A DNA stretch of 64,000 nt, taken from positions 6,850 through 70,849 of the forward strand of contig JAYZDF010000015.1 of NCBI GenBank assembly GCA_036337945.1, given 5' to 3'. This document shows positions 9,822 to 18,258 of the stretch, piece after piece (positions within the stretch are counted from its first letter, which is position 1; each line of letters starts with the position of its first letter). The translations under genes were made by a program, and so were the position numbers. Source of the stretch: JAYZDF01 sp036337945. GTDB taxonomy: Bacteria; Myxococcota; Kuafuiibacteriia; Kuafuiibacteriales; Kuafuiibacteriaceae. Below the pieces are notes generated by a model. That model searched no databases, was not told where the DNA came from, and was given only the letters and a program-made list of their open reading frames with translations.

Positions 9822-11243
9822 CTATTCTCCCGTTGTGACGAACTCTGTCAGTCGCCCCACGGCTTTTTTCATCCGAAGTTCTGCAATACGAGCTTTCACC
9901 TGGGCATCTATAAAACTCATTTCCGCTTCGCGCTTTGTTTGCTCACTCTCGAGCAAGTTCTGCGCTGTAGACTCTCCAATTCTCCGAAGAACCTCTTGAT
10001 CTAAGAGTGCGGCGCGCGCGGCACGAACTCGTTTCTCTGCAGCCGCTGTGAGTCGACTTGCTGTCGTCAATTCAGAAAGGGCACCAGATACTTGAAGCTT
10101 CACCATATTCTTGAGGCCTCTCATGTCTTCTTCAAGCGCTTCGATGGCTACTTTTGCTTGGCCGGTTCTCACCATTTCGGTCAGAAACGCGTTGGGTGAC
10201 CACGCAATGACCGCTTGAATGGCCCAAGTTGTTTCAAACTCCCCAGAAGGTGGGAAGATTCGATTATTGGGGTTCGCTGTCTCGATATTCCCATCAATAG
10301 AGAAGCTTGGAAATTGTCCGCTAAAATGGAGGCGGCGCTGATTTTCCTGAATCTGCTGGGCGACATCGAGCGCCTTTAGTTCTGGGCGATTCGAAAGAGC
10401 ATCCCCATATGCTTGGTCAAAACGGGGTCGCGCTTCGAGTAGTGATTTAGAGATATCAAAATCGAAACGAGGTAGGCTACTGCGCTCGCCATACCCGAGC
10501 GCTAAAGCAAGTTCGAGCTCCATCAGTTGATTCATGCCCTCGACCTGGATGAGTTCAGATTCGAGCGCGGCTACCTGAGCTTCAAGCGCAAGAATCGCGC
10601 TCTTGGTACTGGCACCAGCATTCACTAAACGCGATAAATCAGTAATGCGACCATTCAAAGTTTTTAGGCCTTGTCGCATGACTTCCGCCGCCTCACGGGA
10701 GGCAATCAATGTAAATGCTCGAGAAGCTACAGTTTCTGCCACCGCTTGGGTCTGTTCCGCGAGCTGAGCTTCTTCTAGGTCCAAGGTAAGGTGGACAATC
10801 TTGTACAGAGCTGGACGTCTCGAAATGTATTCCATGACCGGAATTGAAACCGAGGCTTGAAAGGAATAGGTCTCAAGAAATTGAGGGAAGACGACACCAG
10901 GGGCTAACTCGGGAAAAACTTCCTCAGAGAGCTTGCGAAAGGTTCCGGAAACTTGAGCTCTTGGTGCGAAAGCGCTCAGCGAACGGTCTGCTTCATATTT
11001 AGCGGCGCTTCTCTCTGCGCGCGCTCGACCTAAAGCGGGTGATTGCCGGACAGCTTGGCGCATCAGTTCTTGAAGGTTTATCTTTTCCGGAACTTCAGCC
11101 AGGGCAGTCGAGACGGTGAAAGCCGAGGTCGCGATGAGAGCGACTGTTGCAAATACTGAGTAGTTCATGCTGACCAATCCCGGCGTCGAAACACCTTGAA
11201 GCGACGACCATAAAGAAGCGAACCTAAGCATTCGCATTCCCAT
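9822..11243 (-). CDS. TolC-family outer-membrane efflux protein
   Basis: A 473-residue OEP/TolC family channel, first gene of the efflux operon. The mature part opens with 'INLQELMRQAVRQSPALGRARAE', the usual OEP start, and contains the long coiled-coil helices of the periplasmic tunnel, including 'RPELKALDVAQQIQENQRRL'. The N-terminus is long. A start at the ATG at 11168 would leave a simple Sec signal ('VALIATSAFTVSTALA'), while the ATG at 11243 has a weak AGG 7 nt upstream, so the start is uncertain. Upstream (11244-11435) there is only a short CCTGAT/ATCAGG inverted repeat. Confidence 0.9.
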   Translation of the reverse strand: MGMRMLRFASLWSSLQGVSTPGLVSMNYSVFATVALIATSAFTVSTALAEVPEKINLQELMRQAVRQSPALGRARAERSAAKYEADRSLSAFAPRAQVSGTFRKLSEEVFPELAPGVVFPQFLETYSFQASVSIPVMEYISRRPALYKIVHLTLDLEEAQLAEQTQAVAETVASRAFTLIASREAAEVMRQGLKTLNGRITDLSRLVNAGASTKSAILALEAQVAALESELIQVEGMNQLMELELALALGYGERSSLPRFDFDISKSLLEARPRFDQAYGDALSNRPELKALDVAQQIQENQRRLHFSGQFPSFSIDGNIETANPNNRIFPPSGEFETTWAIQAVIAWSPNAFLTEMVRTGQAKVAIEALEEDMRGLKNMVKLQVSGALSELTTASRLTAAAEKRVRAARAALLDQEVLRRIGESTAQNLLESEQTKREAEMSFIDAQVKARIAELRMKKAVGRLTEFVTTGE

Positions 11244-11435
11244 GACACAGCCTGCGGGGTTTGTAGAACGGTTTGAACTAACATTCTAGCGAAAAATCAT
11301 AACGAAGGGTCCGTGGATCCTGATCGCCTTTCATGGCATTTATCAGGTCAAAGTCGGCGCAGAGTGTAGTTTTTCGGCTCTAAGAAAACGAGTTAACCCT
11401 AAACAACCAAGGTTCATCTTGCAGGTGGCAACTCA

Positions 11436-12059
11436 CTAAAAAACGTAGGGAATGAACAGTTTCGAACGCGCTTTGTAATCAGCGAAGTCCTCGTATCTTG
11501 ATAGAGACTTGTCTTTTTTCAACATGTTCGGAAACCAGATGATGACTACGAATAAAGCAAGCGCACTCAATGGCGCCCAATGCATGGCAAGACTTGAAAA
11601 GCCTCCGTAAATGAGCAGCTCTCCAAAATAGTTTGGATTTCGACATTTCGACCAAAGCCCAGATTGGATTAATCCTTTCTTATATTTGAGCTGGATATCT
11701 TTATGCATGTCGGAAGCAAAGTGAAAGAAAATGCCGAGTCCCCATGCCGCGACGGCTGCTCCGAGCAGCCAGGGAGGAGCTGATATGCCCTGAGAAGTTA
11801 TCCACCAAGGGGCGATCCAGTACAGGCTCAATCCAGCCCAAATGAGAAGAGCGTATGGAATACCGCAGGGCTGCTCCCACTGCCTATCAGGAAAGGTGCG
11901 GCTTTTGAGAACCCAAAGGATTCCGTAGGTTCCATGAGTCGCCAAGTAGGTCCAGGCCGTGACGTTATCCCACGCGGAATAAAAGGCCATACAAGCCAAC
12001 ACGAACAAAGGCGTCGCTCCTTTGTGAGAATCAATAAAATGCTTTTGTCGGATGGTCAT
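11436..12059 (-). CDS. DUF1295 / steroid 5-alpha-reductase-like integral membrane protein
   Basis: A polytopic membrane protein of 207 residues. The C-terminal part 'GLWSKCRNPNYFGELLIYGG' followed by '..YEDFADYKARSKLFIPY' is characteristic of DUF1295 and related isoprenylcysteine methyltransferase/5-alpha-reductase folds (R-x-P-x-Y-x-G-E, then a conserved basic/aromatic end). These enzymes act on lipids or sterols; the substrate is unknown. I chose the ATG at 12059 because AGGAA lies 7 nt upstream. The frame continues upstream to 12215, but that would overlap the divergent SDR gene. Five or six TM helices are visible. Confidence 0.85.
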   Translation of the reverse strand: MTIRQKHFIDSHKGATPLFVLACMAFYSAWDNVTAWTYLATHGTYGILWVLKSRTFPDRQWEQPCGIPYALLIWAGLSLYWIAPWWITSQGISAPPWLLGAAVAAWGLGIFFHFASDMHKDIQLKYKKGLIQSGLWSKCRNPNYFGELLIYGGFSSLAMHWAPLSALALFVVIIWFPNMLKKDKSLSRYEDFADYKARSKLFIPYVF

Positions 12060-12172
12060 TATTCTATTCCTAAGGCCTTGAAAGGTCGCCAGAATCATCA
12101 TCGCAACCCGCAAAGTCAAGCGACGACCACCTTTTTTGCTTGGTTTTCCCCTGAGTCTGGTTTCAAGTGTAG

Positions 12173-13597
12173 ATGCCCGTGCAGGAAATAAAGGACATAA
12201 CTTTGGCGAACCCATGTGTTGTGGTCGCCGGTGCCGCCGGATTTATAGGACAGGCACTCGGTTCGCATCTGCATAAACGATATCGACTCATCGGTCTTTC
12301 GCGCTCTGAACGCCCAGCACAAAACGGGTACGAAGAGTTTCGCCAAGTCGACCTGTTTTCATTGCGCGCCACCGAATCGGCTCTAAAGGGAGCGAATCTC
12401 GCGATTTATTTGGTCCATAGCATGATGCCCAGTGCGCGACTCGTTCAGGGCGATTTTCAAGACCTAGATATCCTTTGTGCAGACAATTTCGCCAGAGCCG
12501 CTTGTACGAACGGTATCAAACACATTGTGTACATTAGTGGCTTAATCCCTCCAAGCGATGACCTTTCTGAGCATTTACAAAGTCGTCTTGAGGTCGAGAA
12601 AGTACTGAGCTCCTACGGAACGCCCGTTACTACACTTCGCGCAGGGATGGTTGTTGGGGCTCATGGTTCGTCCTATCAGCTACTCGCACGATTGGTGAAA
12701 AGGATTCCTATCTTGCTATGTCCTTCATGGACGCAGACATTGATGCAACCGATTGCAATCAACGATGTTATCACCGCAGTGTCCCAAGCTTTAGAATTCG
12801 AATCGCCCGAGACCCACAACTACGATATCGGAGCACCGCAACAAGTGACGTACAAAGAATTGATGCAAGAGGCGGCAAAGTCACTGGGCCTTAAACGAAT
12901 CTTTATTTCAGTTCCATTCTTCTCTCCGGGCTTTTCTCGATTATGGGTGAGCCTAACGACAGGAGCACCCAAAGACCTTGCCGCGCCTTTGATTCGGAGC
13001 ATGGAACACCAAATGCTTGCGCGTGAAGATAACCATGCGCGGCTTCCGGTTCGCGCATCTACAAGTGTCAGCGACATGCTCTTGCAAGCTGCAAAAGAGT
13101 CGGAAGACAAAAAGTTAGTCCCTCGCGCATTTCAAGCGACGCAAACCTCTGCCGAAGAGTCAAAAGTCTGCTCTGTGCAGCGAATGAAACTCCCCAACAA
13201 AGAGAATGCTGAATGGGTCGCCCAAGCGTACTTTGACTGGCTTCCAAAAGCGCTGCGGGGCTTGATTGCAATAAAAGAAAGTGAGGATGGCAGTGAAATC
13301 TTTTTCAAGATTAAGCTTACAGGACATACGTTGCTTGGGTTACGGCGTATGCCGGCAAGAAGCTCAAACGACCGCCAGGTCCTGAAGGTTACGAAAGGAT
13401 TGCTCGCAATCGAATCAGACCGCGGGCGACTCGAATTTAGACAAGTTCTGGATTCACGAACGCTCATCGCATCCATTCAAGACTTTGTTCCTCGCCTACC
13501 CTGGTGGATTTACCGGAGTACTCAAGGGATTTTTCACAAATGGGTGATGTTCCGCTTCCGTAAATACCTAAAACGCCTACATCGTCCGGAAGGATAG
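12173..13597 (+). CDS. SDR-type NAD(P)-binding protein with C-terminal DUF2867
   Basis: The N-terminal Rossmann fold has the GAAGFIG dinucleotide motif near residues 19-25 and the atypical-SDR pattern 'VYISGLIPP' without a canonical YxxxK. The C-terminal ~150 residues ('WVAQAYFDWLPKALRGL' through 'PRLPWWIYRSTQG') resemble DUF2867, a pairing known in NmrA-like/epimerase-like proteins. The role is unknown, possibly redox sensing or lipid/quinone modification. The ATG at 12173 has no good ribosome site. A TTG at 12203 preceded by AAAGGA starts just before the Rossmann strand and may be the true start. It is divergent from the DUF1295 gene, and its stop abuts that of the convergent Hsp70-like gene. 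Confidence 0.85.
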   Translation: MPVQEIKDITLANPCVVVAGAAGFIGQALGSHLHKRYRLIGLSRSERPAQNGYEEFRQVDLFSLRATESALKGANLAIYLVHSMMPSARLVQGDFQDLDILCADNFARAACTNGIKHIVYISGLIPPSDDLSEHLQSRLEVEKVLSSYGTPVTTLRAGMVVGAHGSSYQLLARLVKRIPILLCPSWTQTLMQPIAINDVITAVSQALEFESPETHNYDIGAPQQVTYKELMQEAAKSLGLKRIFISVPFFSPGFSRLWVSLTTGAPKDLAAPLIRSMEHQMLAREDNHARLPVRASTSVSDMLLQAAKESEDKKLVPRAFQATQTSAEESKVCSVQRMKLPNKENAEWVAQAYFDWLPKALRGLIAIKESEDGSEIFFKIKLTGHTLLGLRRMPARSSNDRQVLKVTKGLLAIESDRGRLEFRQVLDSRTLIASIQDFVPRLPWWIYRSTQGIFHKWVMFRFRKYLKRLHRPEG

Positions 13598-15118
13598 TTA
13601 GGAAAAGCTAATTTGGTGCTTTTGCCGAAATCCTGATTCTACCGCGAGAATCTCCAGCGTAAGTTGTCCATTGATATCGAGCGTATACTCTTCTCGAATC
13701 ATAGGTCCTTCACCATTTATTCGAGTGACCTCAAGGTCGGAAAGAGCATTTTTCTTACTGCGAAGAGAAACGTCAAAAGGAAAATAAAATTCGCCTGCAA
13801 GAGACAGCTCACCTTTGGGTGAACCGTCTTGTGCGACCGTTGCACATTTCGCAAATCGATAGTGTCCAATATTATGCGCAGCTCGATACTCACGAGTCTT
13901 AGATACGGTCATCCCTGAACCAGGTTGCACGCTACGCAACTCTTCGAAAATTGAATCGAAACTTATATCGTCCCCAGATTTTAATTCGCGAAAAACACCA
14001 AAGTGTGAAGATTCGAGTTCGGACACTTCGACCGACTGAGCTGGGTCAAAAGCAATAGCCAAGCCAATCGCAATTGATGCGGCAGGATAACTTGTGCGCC
14101 GGACTCTCTTGGAAAACTTCTCACGGAGCATGCGTCCGACTAATGGCAGCGAGCTCGCACCGCCCACAACATAAATGCCGGCGAGTTCTCCAGCATCACC
14201 AGCGACCTGTACAGCCAAATCAATGGCTTCTAATAATCGAGGCGAACACGCATCGTAAAAGTCAGCAACAGAAACCGGATATAACTCTCCTTTGAGCTCT
14301 ACGGCGACTTTACGGGTGTTCGGGCTAATCGATTCCTTCGCAAATTTGCATGATTGCATCAATGAAACATATTCGAATGCAGTAAGAGAATCTTTATCTA
14401 CTCCTGCTTCACTCATCACCAACTTCGCTAATTCTTGGTCGAAATTATCACCGCCAAAATCGTTGATGCCCGCATGATTCAAAAGTTCGTGATAGCGATG
14501 ATTAAAGGCCATCAACGACACATCGAAGGTACCTCCACCTAAATCGAACACCAGAAATTTTTGCCGAACCGAATTGAAAGTTTTTCCGTGACGATCTGCG
14601 TATTCTACGCCTGCGGCTGCGGGTTCGCTAAGAACACTTATCACGTTCAAACCTGCCGCCCGAAAACCTTCAAGAGTCCAAAATCGTTGCCAGCTCTTAG
14701 CGTCAGCAGGTGTCGCCAAAATAACCTCTTCAATCGGTTCGTCTTTCGGATAATTCGACCTTTCTCTTAGGTCGCGAATCAGCGCCTGCGTGAATCCGCT
14801 GACCAGGTCTAAAGGCGATATCTCAGTACCCCCGATTTGGAGCAACCCACTGGGCTTGCACAAAAGCCGCTTGAAAGAGCGTACGTAGTTCCACTCTTCA
14901 TCGCCAGCCAAACCGGCGGCTTCTAAGCCAAATACGATTTTGCCGTTTTTCTCTGCGCACACGCTTGGATAAGCTTCACTGGTCACGCCATGGTCATCGA
15001 CGAAGGCAACAACAGGATAATTTCCACGGTCGCACATTGAAACGATGGTGTGGGTAGTTCCGAAATCTATTCCTAATCTCACGGGCCGCAATTGTTCAGA
15101 AGCAGAGTGTGTATGCAA
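13598..15118 (-). CDS. Hsp70-family (YegD-like) ATPase
   Basis: A 506-residue actin-fold ATPase. Phosphate-1 motif 'LGIDFGTTHTIVSM' is at residues 15-28, phosphate-2 'FLVFDLGGGTFDVSL' near 185, and the adenosine motif 'GIYVVGGASSLPLVG' near 315. It is shorter than DnaK (about 640) and has only a brief C-terminal beta domain with no lid, as in YegD-type Hsp70 homologues. It is probably a cytoplasmic chaperone-like protein with unknown clients. No DnaJ or GrpE gene is nearby. A 17-bp palindrome lies about 55 nt upstream of the start. Confidence 0.9.
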   Translation of the reverse strand: MHTHSASEQLRPVRLGIDFGTTHTIVSMCDRGNYPVVAFVDDHGVTSEAYPSVCAEKNGKIVFGLEAAGLAGDEEWNYVRSFKRLLCKPSGLLQIGGTEISPLDLVSGFTQALIRDLRERSNYPKDEPIEEVILATPADAKSWQRFWTLEGFRAAGLNVISVLSEPAAAGVEYADRHGKTFNSVRQKFLVFDLGGGTFDVSLMAFNHRYHELLNHAGINDFGGDNFDQELAKLVMSEAGVDKDSLTAFEYVSLMQSCKFAKESISPNTRKVAVELKGELYPVSVADFYDACSPRLLEAIDLAVQVAGDAGELAGIYVVGGASSLPLVGRMLREKFSKRVRRTSYPAASIAIGLAIAFDPAQSVEVSELESSHFGVFRELKSGDDISFDSIFEELRSVQPGSGMTVSKTREYRAAHNIGHYRFAKCATVAQDGSPKGELSLAGEFYFPFDVSLRSKKNALSDLEVTRINGEGPMIREEYTLDINGQLTLEILAVESGFRQKHQISFS

Positions 15119-15172
15119 GGTTCTTCACGGAATTTAATTGCGTTTCTTCGAACTAAACCGGAGGTGAGCAAG

Positions 15173-15189
15173 TAGACAAATTTTGTCTA
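15173..15189. promoter_or_regulatory. 17-bp palindrome upstream of the Hsp70-like gene
   Basis: TAGACAAA-T-TTTGTCTA is a perfect 8-bp inverted repeat around one central base. It lies 55-71 nt upstream of the minus-strand Hsp70-like start and just beyond the end of the upstream lipoprotein gene. It could be an operator for a dimeric repressor. A terminator is less likely, as the arms are A/T-rich. Confidence 0.35.
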
Positions 15190-15214
15190 AGTCTGGAAAG
15201 TTAATTTTCGCGGG

Positions 15215-15343
15215 TTATCCCACACAGACCTCTTGACACGCGGGACAAAAGTTAGACGAATTATCGCAGGTGTCGGTCTCGCAGCATGGCAGGCTCACGC
15301 CCGGGCTGGTCGCCCCATCGCAGTTCTTGTTGAAGTCTCGGAT
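15215..15343 (-). other. Cys-rich reading frame continuing the lipoprotein gene (+1 frame)
   Basis: Directly downstream, in the +1 frame relative to the lipoprotein gene, an open stretch encodes a tail rich in cysteine ('DFNKNCDGATSPG', 'LPCCETDTCDNSS', 'NFCPACQEVC') ending in TAA at 15215-15217. In the annotated frame the last ~20 residues look like nonsense (many Arg/Gln). Removing one base around 15337-15344 would join '..TDLDP' to 'DFNKNCDG..'. This points to a frameshift, either real or from assembly. Confidence 0.5.
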
Positions 15344-15995
15344 CTAAGTCAGTGGGCACGTTTGGATCGACCGTATTTATGTCCGCTCTTCCGACAAGAG
15401 AGATAGAAGAAGAATACACCTCGATAGGCCAAGACTGTGGTTCTGCATCCGCGAAAACAACCTCGAAATTACCTGCGTAATTGTTCTGTAAGATTATGGG
15501 GTCAACAATTCGTGGATTGGTTACCAACGTCCCTGATACTCCCAAATACGCGTTGAGCCCTACTTCCAATGTGATGGAGCGATGAGCAGGAAGGACAAAC
15601 GCTTTCTTCGGGCCCTCAAACGTAAACCGTGTACTGTTATCCGAAACGATGTTGAGTTCTAAAACGCTGGCATCTACCGAACATATATTCGAGAGAGTCA
15701 CAGTTTCGCTGTAGAAAGCTCCGCTCGCGACGTTTCCAAAATTCAGCGAGTTTTTATCAAACGTGACACAACCTGCATGAAGTGCATCGATGCCTTCCGG
15801 CTGTGAAACGGCGGGCGGGGTTGCTTCGACGATAATCTCTGAAGCTGACGCTTGCCCGTCATTATTAGCAATGACGGGTTCTCGTTGACTCCCGTTAGAT
15901 GGATCAAAACTCACCTCTCCGCCACAGCCGACCAACAGCGTGATTGCCGTTGAAAATGACAATAATAAGGGGTTTTTAGCGTTGATATATTTCAT
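15261..15995 (-). CDS. Lipoprotein with Ig-like (ASPM/SPD-2/Hydin-type) domain, probably frameshifted at its end
   Basis: A secreted lipoprotein of unknown function. The start at 15995 is supported by GGGAG 5 nt upstream and a lipobox signal (TLLVGC). Residues about 75-200 carry 'CVTFDKNSLNFGNVASGAF' and 'ETVTLSN', the pattern of ASH/choice-of-anchor Ig-like domains frequent in delta-proteobacterial surface proteins. The readable frame ends 'RWGDQPGREP..', and a Cys-rich continuation is present in the +1 frame (15343-15215). The product given here is therefore probably truncated relative to the ancestral protein. Its ATG overlaps the stop of a weak upstream frame (15992-16282). Confidence 0.7.
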   Translation of the reverse strand: MKYINAKNPLLLSFSTAITLLVGCGGEVSFDPSNGSQREPVIANNDGQASASEIIVEATPPAVSQPEGIDALHAGCVTFDKNSLNFGNVASGAFYSETVTLSNICSVDASVLELNIVSDNSTRFTFEGPKKAFVLPAHRSITLEVGLNAYLGVSGTLVTNPRIVDPIILQNNYAGNFEVVFADAEPQSWPIEVYSSSISLVGRADINTVDPNVPTDLDPRLQQELRWGDQPGREPAMLRDRHLR

Positions 15996-16282
15996 TTCAT
16001 CTCCCGAATTGGCTCTATGCAGATATCCTTTTTCGTCCTCATCCAAAGTATCGGCAGATACGGACTCCTAAATAAGTCGAGTCCGACGCTTATTTCCGGC
16101 TGAATAGAAAAACTCCGCAGTAGAAATCGTTCGAGAGGAGAAACTTCAATCCTTATGCCAATTGGCCAGGTTCCCGAAACAACGAACGATCCATTCCCAC
16201 TAAGGGTTTGAGGGGTCTGCAAAAGACCACAAAGCTGTGGCTGAAAAGAAACACTCTTCACAGTTTTTTGAGAATCCAACAA
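15992..16282 (-). CDS. Possible 96-residue protein, unrecognised
   Basis: This frame ends in an ATGA overlap with the following lipoprotein start, an arrangement typical of coupled genes, and the surrounding 440 bp has no other gene. The protein has no recognised motif, signal peptide or clear composition bias, and no convincing ribosome site was seen. It may be chance. The rest of the gap up to the exbB-like gene (16283-16437) shows only the GGAGG ribosome site of that gene. Confidence 0.25.
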   Translation of the reverse strand: MLDSQKTVKSVSFQPQLCGLLQTPQTLSGNGSFVVSGTWPIGIRIEVSPLERFLLRSFSIQPEISVGLDLFRSPYLPILWMRTKKDICIEPIREMK

Positions 16283-16437
16283 ATCTCGCTCGGCCCCCTG
16301 CTCTGATTCAGGGTAAACATCGTCCGCCTATCGCTATGAACCGAAAAATGGACGTTTTGGGCGTTTCAAGGGAATCAATGGTCGATTTCAGTTGTAATCT
16401 CCGCTCAAAACGTTCAAGAGAGCGGTGGAGGGTTTCA

Positions 16438-17064
16438 ATGAATATCACCGAACGAATTAATCATGGGTTAGACTGGGCGGGCGCCGAATGGGTTATGTGG
16501 CTGCTCCTCATCCTTTCCGTGCTTACCCTAGCGTGTACGCTTGAACGCTGGCTATTCATGCGCTCACGCAAACCGGAGCTCGAAGACACCTGGGCTAAAC
16601 TCACCGGACTTTTAGACAGTGAGGACAGTGACCAAATCACTGCGCAACTTAGCGAAGCGACTTCCATGGAAGAAGTGGTCGGGCTGAGTGTACTGAACGA
16701 GCGTGGTCGCTCTCCCGAAGCACTTGAAGATGTTGTCCAGGCCGCCGTCACTGCGCAGAAACTCAAATACAATCGCGGTTTAAGATTTCTTGCCACAACA
16801 ACCAGTAATGCACCATTCATTGGCCTACTAGGAACTGTAGTCGGTATCGTACAGGCTTTTGCAAAACTTGCAGACGTTGCACCTGGCGCAAATCGTTCTC
16901 AATTTATTATGGGCAGCATCAGTGAGGCCCTGGCAGCAACGGCGATCGGTCTCCTCGTGGCGATTCCCGCCGCCGCCGCCTACAACTGGTTTCAGGGGAA
17001 AGTAGATGATTGTGAATCACGCTCACTGATTTTGAGTCGGCGACTCATCGCGAAGCTGAGGTAG
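16438..17064 (+). CDS. exbB: ExbB/TolQ/MotA-family proton channel protein
   Basis: The first gene of the TonB operon; it forms the inner-membrane stator with ExbD that energises TonB. The 208-residue form starting at ATG 16438 has GGAGGG 6 nt upstream. The frame extends to 16237, but that extension lacks family character. TM1 'WVMWLLLILSVLTLACTLE', TM2 'NAPFIGLLGTVVGIVQAF' and TM3 'ALAATAIGLLVAIPAAAAY' match the family signature. The cytoplasmic loop is acidic. The exbD-like gene follows after 5 nt. Confidence 0.92.
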   Translation: MNITERINHGLDWAGAEWVMWLLLILSVLTLACTLERWLFMRSRKPELEDTWAKLTGLLDSEDSDQITAQLSEATSMEEVVGLSVLNERGRSPEALEDVVQAAVTAQKLKYNRGLRFLATTTSNAPFIGLLGTVVGIVQAFAKLADVAPGANRSQFIMGSISEALAATAIGLLVAIPAAAAYNWFQGKVDDCESRSLILSRRLIAKLR

Positions 17065-17069
17065 TTATC

Positions 17070-17498
17070 ATGGCAGGCGGAGCACCATCCCAAAAAGGGC
17101 CCATCGCAGCTATCAATATCACACCTCTCGTAGATGTGATTTTGGTTCTCTTAATCATCTTCATGGTCACAACAGAAGTAATTTCTGAGGACGATAAGGT
17201 GATCGGCATCGAACTACCTATTGCCGCTTCTGGTGACAACAAACAAGCGGCCGCTCCATTCACGGTTGTCGTCACCAAGGAGGGAGGTTTCATCACCGAC
17301 GGAAAACCAGCGACAGAAGAAGTCGTCATTCAGGCTGCACGAGAGGTTGTGGCAAAAAAAGGGCCCACCGCTGAAGCTGTGGTAGCGGCAGACAAAGCCG
17401 CCAGCCACGAAAGTTTCGTAGGACTACTCGATATCCTTAGACAAGCCGGAATTTCCAGATTCGCGATTCAAACAGATGTCCCAAGCCAATCTAAATAA
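17070..17498 (+). CDS. exbD: ExbD/TolR-family biopolymer transport protein
   Basis: A 142-residue protein with a short cytoplasmic N-terminus, one TM carrying the functional Asp ('NITPLVDVILVLLIIFMV') and a periplasmic ExbD domain ending in 'LDILRQAGISRFAIQT'. It pairs with the upstream ExbB in the proton channel. Its end overlaps the tonB-like gene by 23 nt, so the genes are co-transcribed and probably coupled. Confidence 0.93.
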   Translation: MAGGAPSQKGPIAAINITPLVDVILVLLIIFMVTTEVISEDDKVIGIELPIAASGDNKQAAAPFTVVVTKEGGFITDGKPATEEVVIQAAREVVAKKGPTAEAVVAADKAASHESFVGLLDILRQAGISRFAIQTDVPSQSK

Positions 17499-18258
17499 AT
17501 ACGACGACCGCGGTCAGTATGCCGCCCTCGTTATTTTTTCTGTTCTGCTACATGCGGCAGTGGTCTTTGGTTTACCTGAAGGAGAAGCCCGCGCTGTCAC
17601 GAATGTCTCTAAACGACGAGTGCAAGCACGACTCATCGCGCCGCCGCCTCCGCCGCCGCCAAAGGTGGAAGATCCCAAACCTGTCGAGACTAAACCAGAG
17701 CCCCCAAAGCCGAAACCAAAGCCCAAAGTGGTCGCAAAAAAAGCTCAAAAAGCTCAAGCGCGAAAAGGACGAAAAAAACGTCGCCCTGCGCGAACACTGA
17801 CCGCAAAAAATGCGGATGCTATACCTAGTGAGCAAGCACCTGTTGCTGTGGTGAACCCCGAACCCGGGAAACTAGGTGCTGTAACCGACCTCGGCGATTG
17901 GGATCCCGATGCAACGGATGAAGAAGTAGATCGCGATTTCGATGATAGCGCCGTTGAATCGGAAGAGTTCGTGCCTGCAAAGGTGGAGACGGTCCTAAAA
18001 TCTCGCAAAGCAACCTGCAAAAGGTGTAAGAAGCCAGTTTTTCCAGAGGACTCAACTGCTGTGCTACCCGCTAGGGTAGTGTTGAGTGTCCTGGTACGAG
18101 CGGACGGCACAGTATCGGAAGTATCTGTTGTTCTAGGAGACGACGAGCTCTTGAACGAGGCCGCAAAGCAGGCGTTACTGAGTAGCCTTTTTAATCCTGC
18201 GATCAAGAACGGTGTCGAAGTATCCGACCGTATCCCGTTCACAGTGGAGTTTAAGTAA
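17476..18258 (+). CDS. tonB: TonB-like energy transducer
   Basis: A 260-residue protein with an N-terminal TM anchor (about 13-33), a periplasm-spanning Pro/Lys-rich segment (poly-Pro near 56-62, then EPPKPKPKPK) and a C-terminal TonB domain ('VVLSVLVRADGTVSEVSVV' to 'NGVEVSDRIPFTVEFK'). A CxxC-type pair ('CKRCKK') precedes the C-terminal domain. It transmits the proton gradient from ExbBD to outer-membrane receptors, most likely the one encoded two genes downstream. It overlaps the next gene by 1 nt (TAATG). Confidence 0.92.
   Translation: MSQANLNKYDDRGQYAALVIFSVLLHAAVVFGLPEGEARAVTNVSKRRVQARLIAPPPPPPPKVEDPKPVETKPEPPKPKPKPKVVAKKAQKAQARKGRKKRRPARTLTAKNADAIPSEQAPVAVVNPEPGKLGAVTDLGDWDPDATDEEVDRDFDDSAVESEEFVPAKVETVLKSRKATCKRCKKPVFPEDSTAVLPARVVLSVLVRADGTVSEVSVVLGDDELLNEAAKQALLSSLFNPAIKNGVEVSDRIPFTVEFK

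Noticed and set aside
16237..16437. N-terminal extension of the exbB-like gene
   Set aside because: The extension has no family resemblance, while ATG 16438 has a GGAGG site and starts at the expected place for ExbB.
17754..18242. 162-codon minus-strand frame opposite tonB
   Set aside because: Its composition (Ser/Thr/Arg-rich) is a mirror of the Lys/Pro/Glu-rich tonB frame, which has clear domains.
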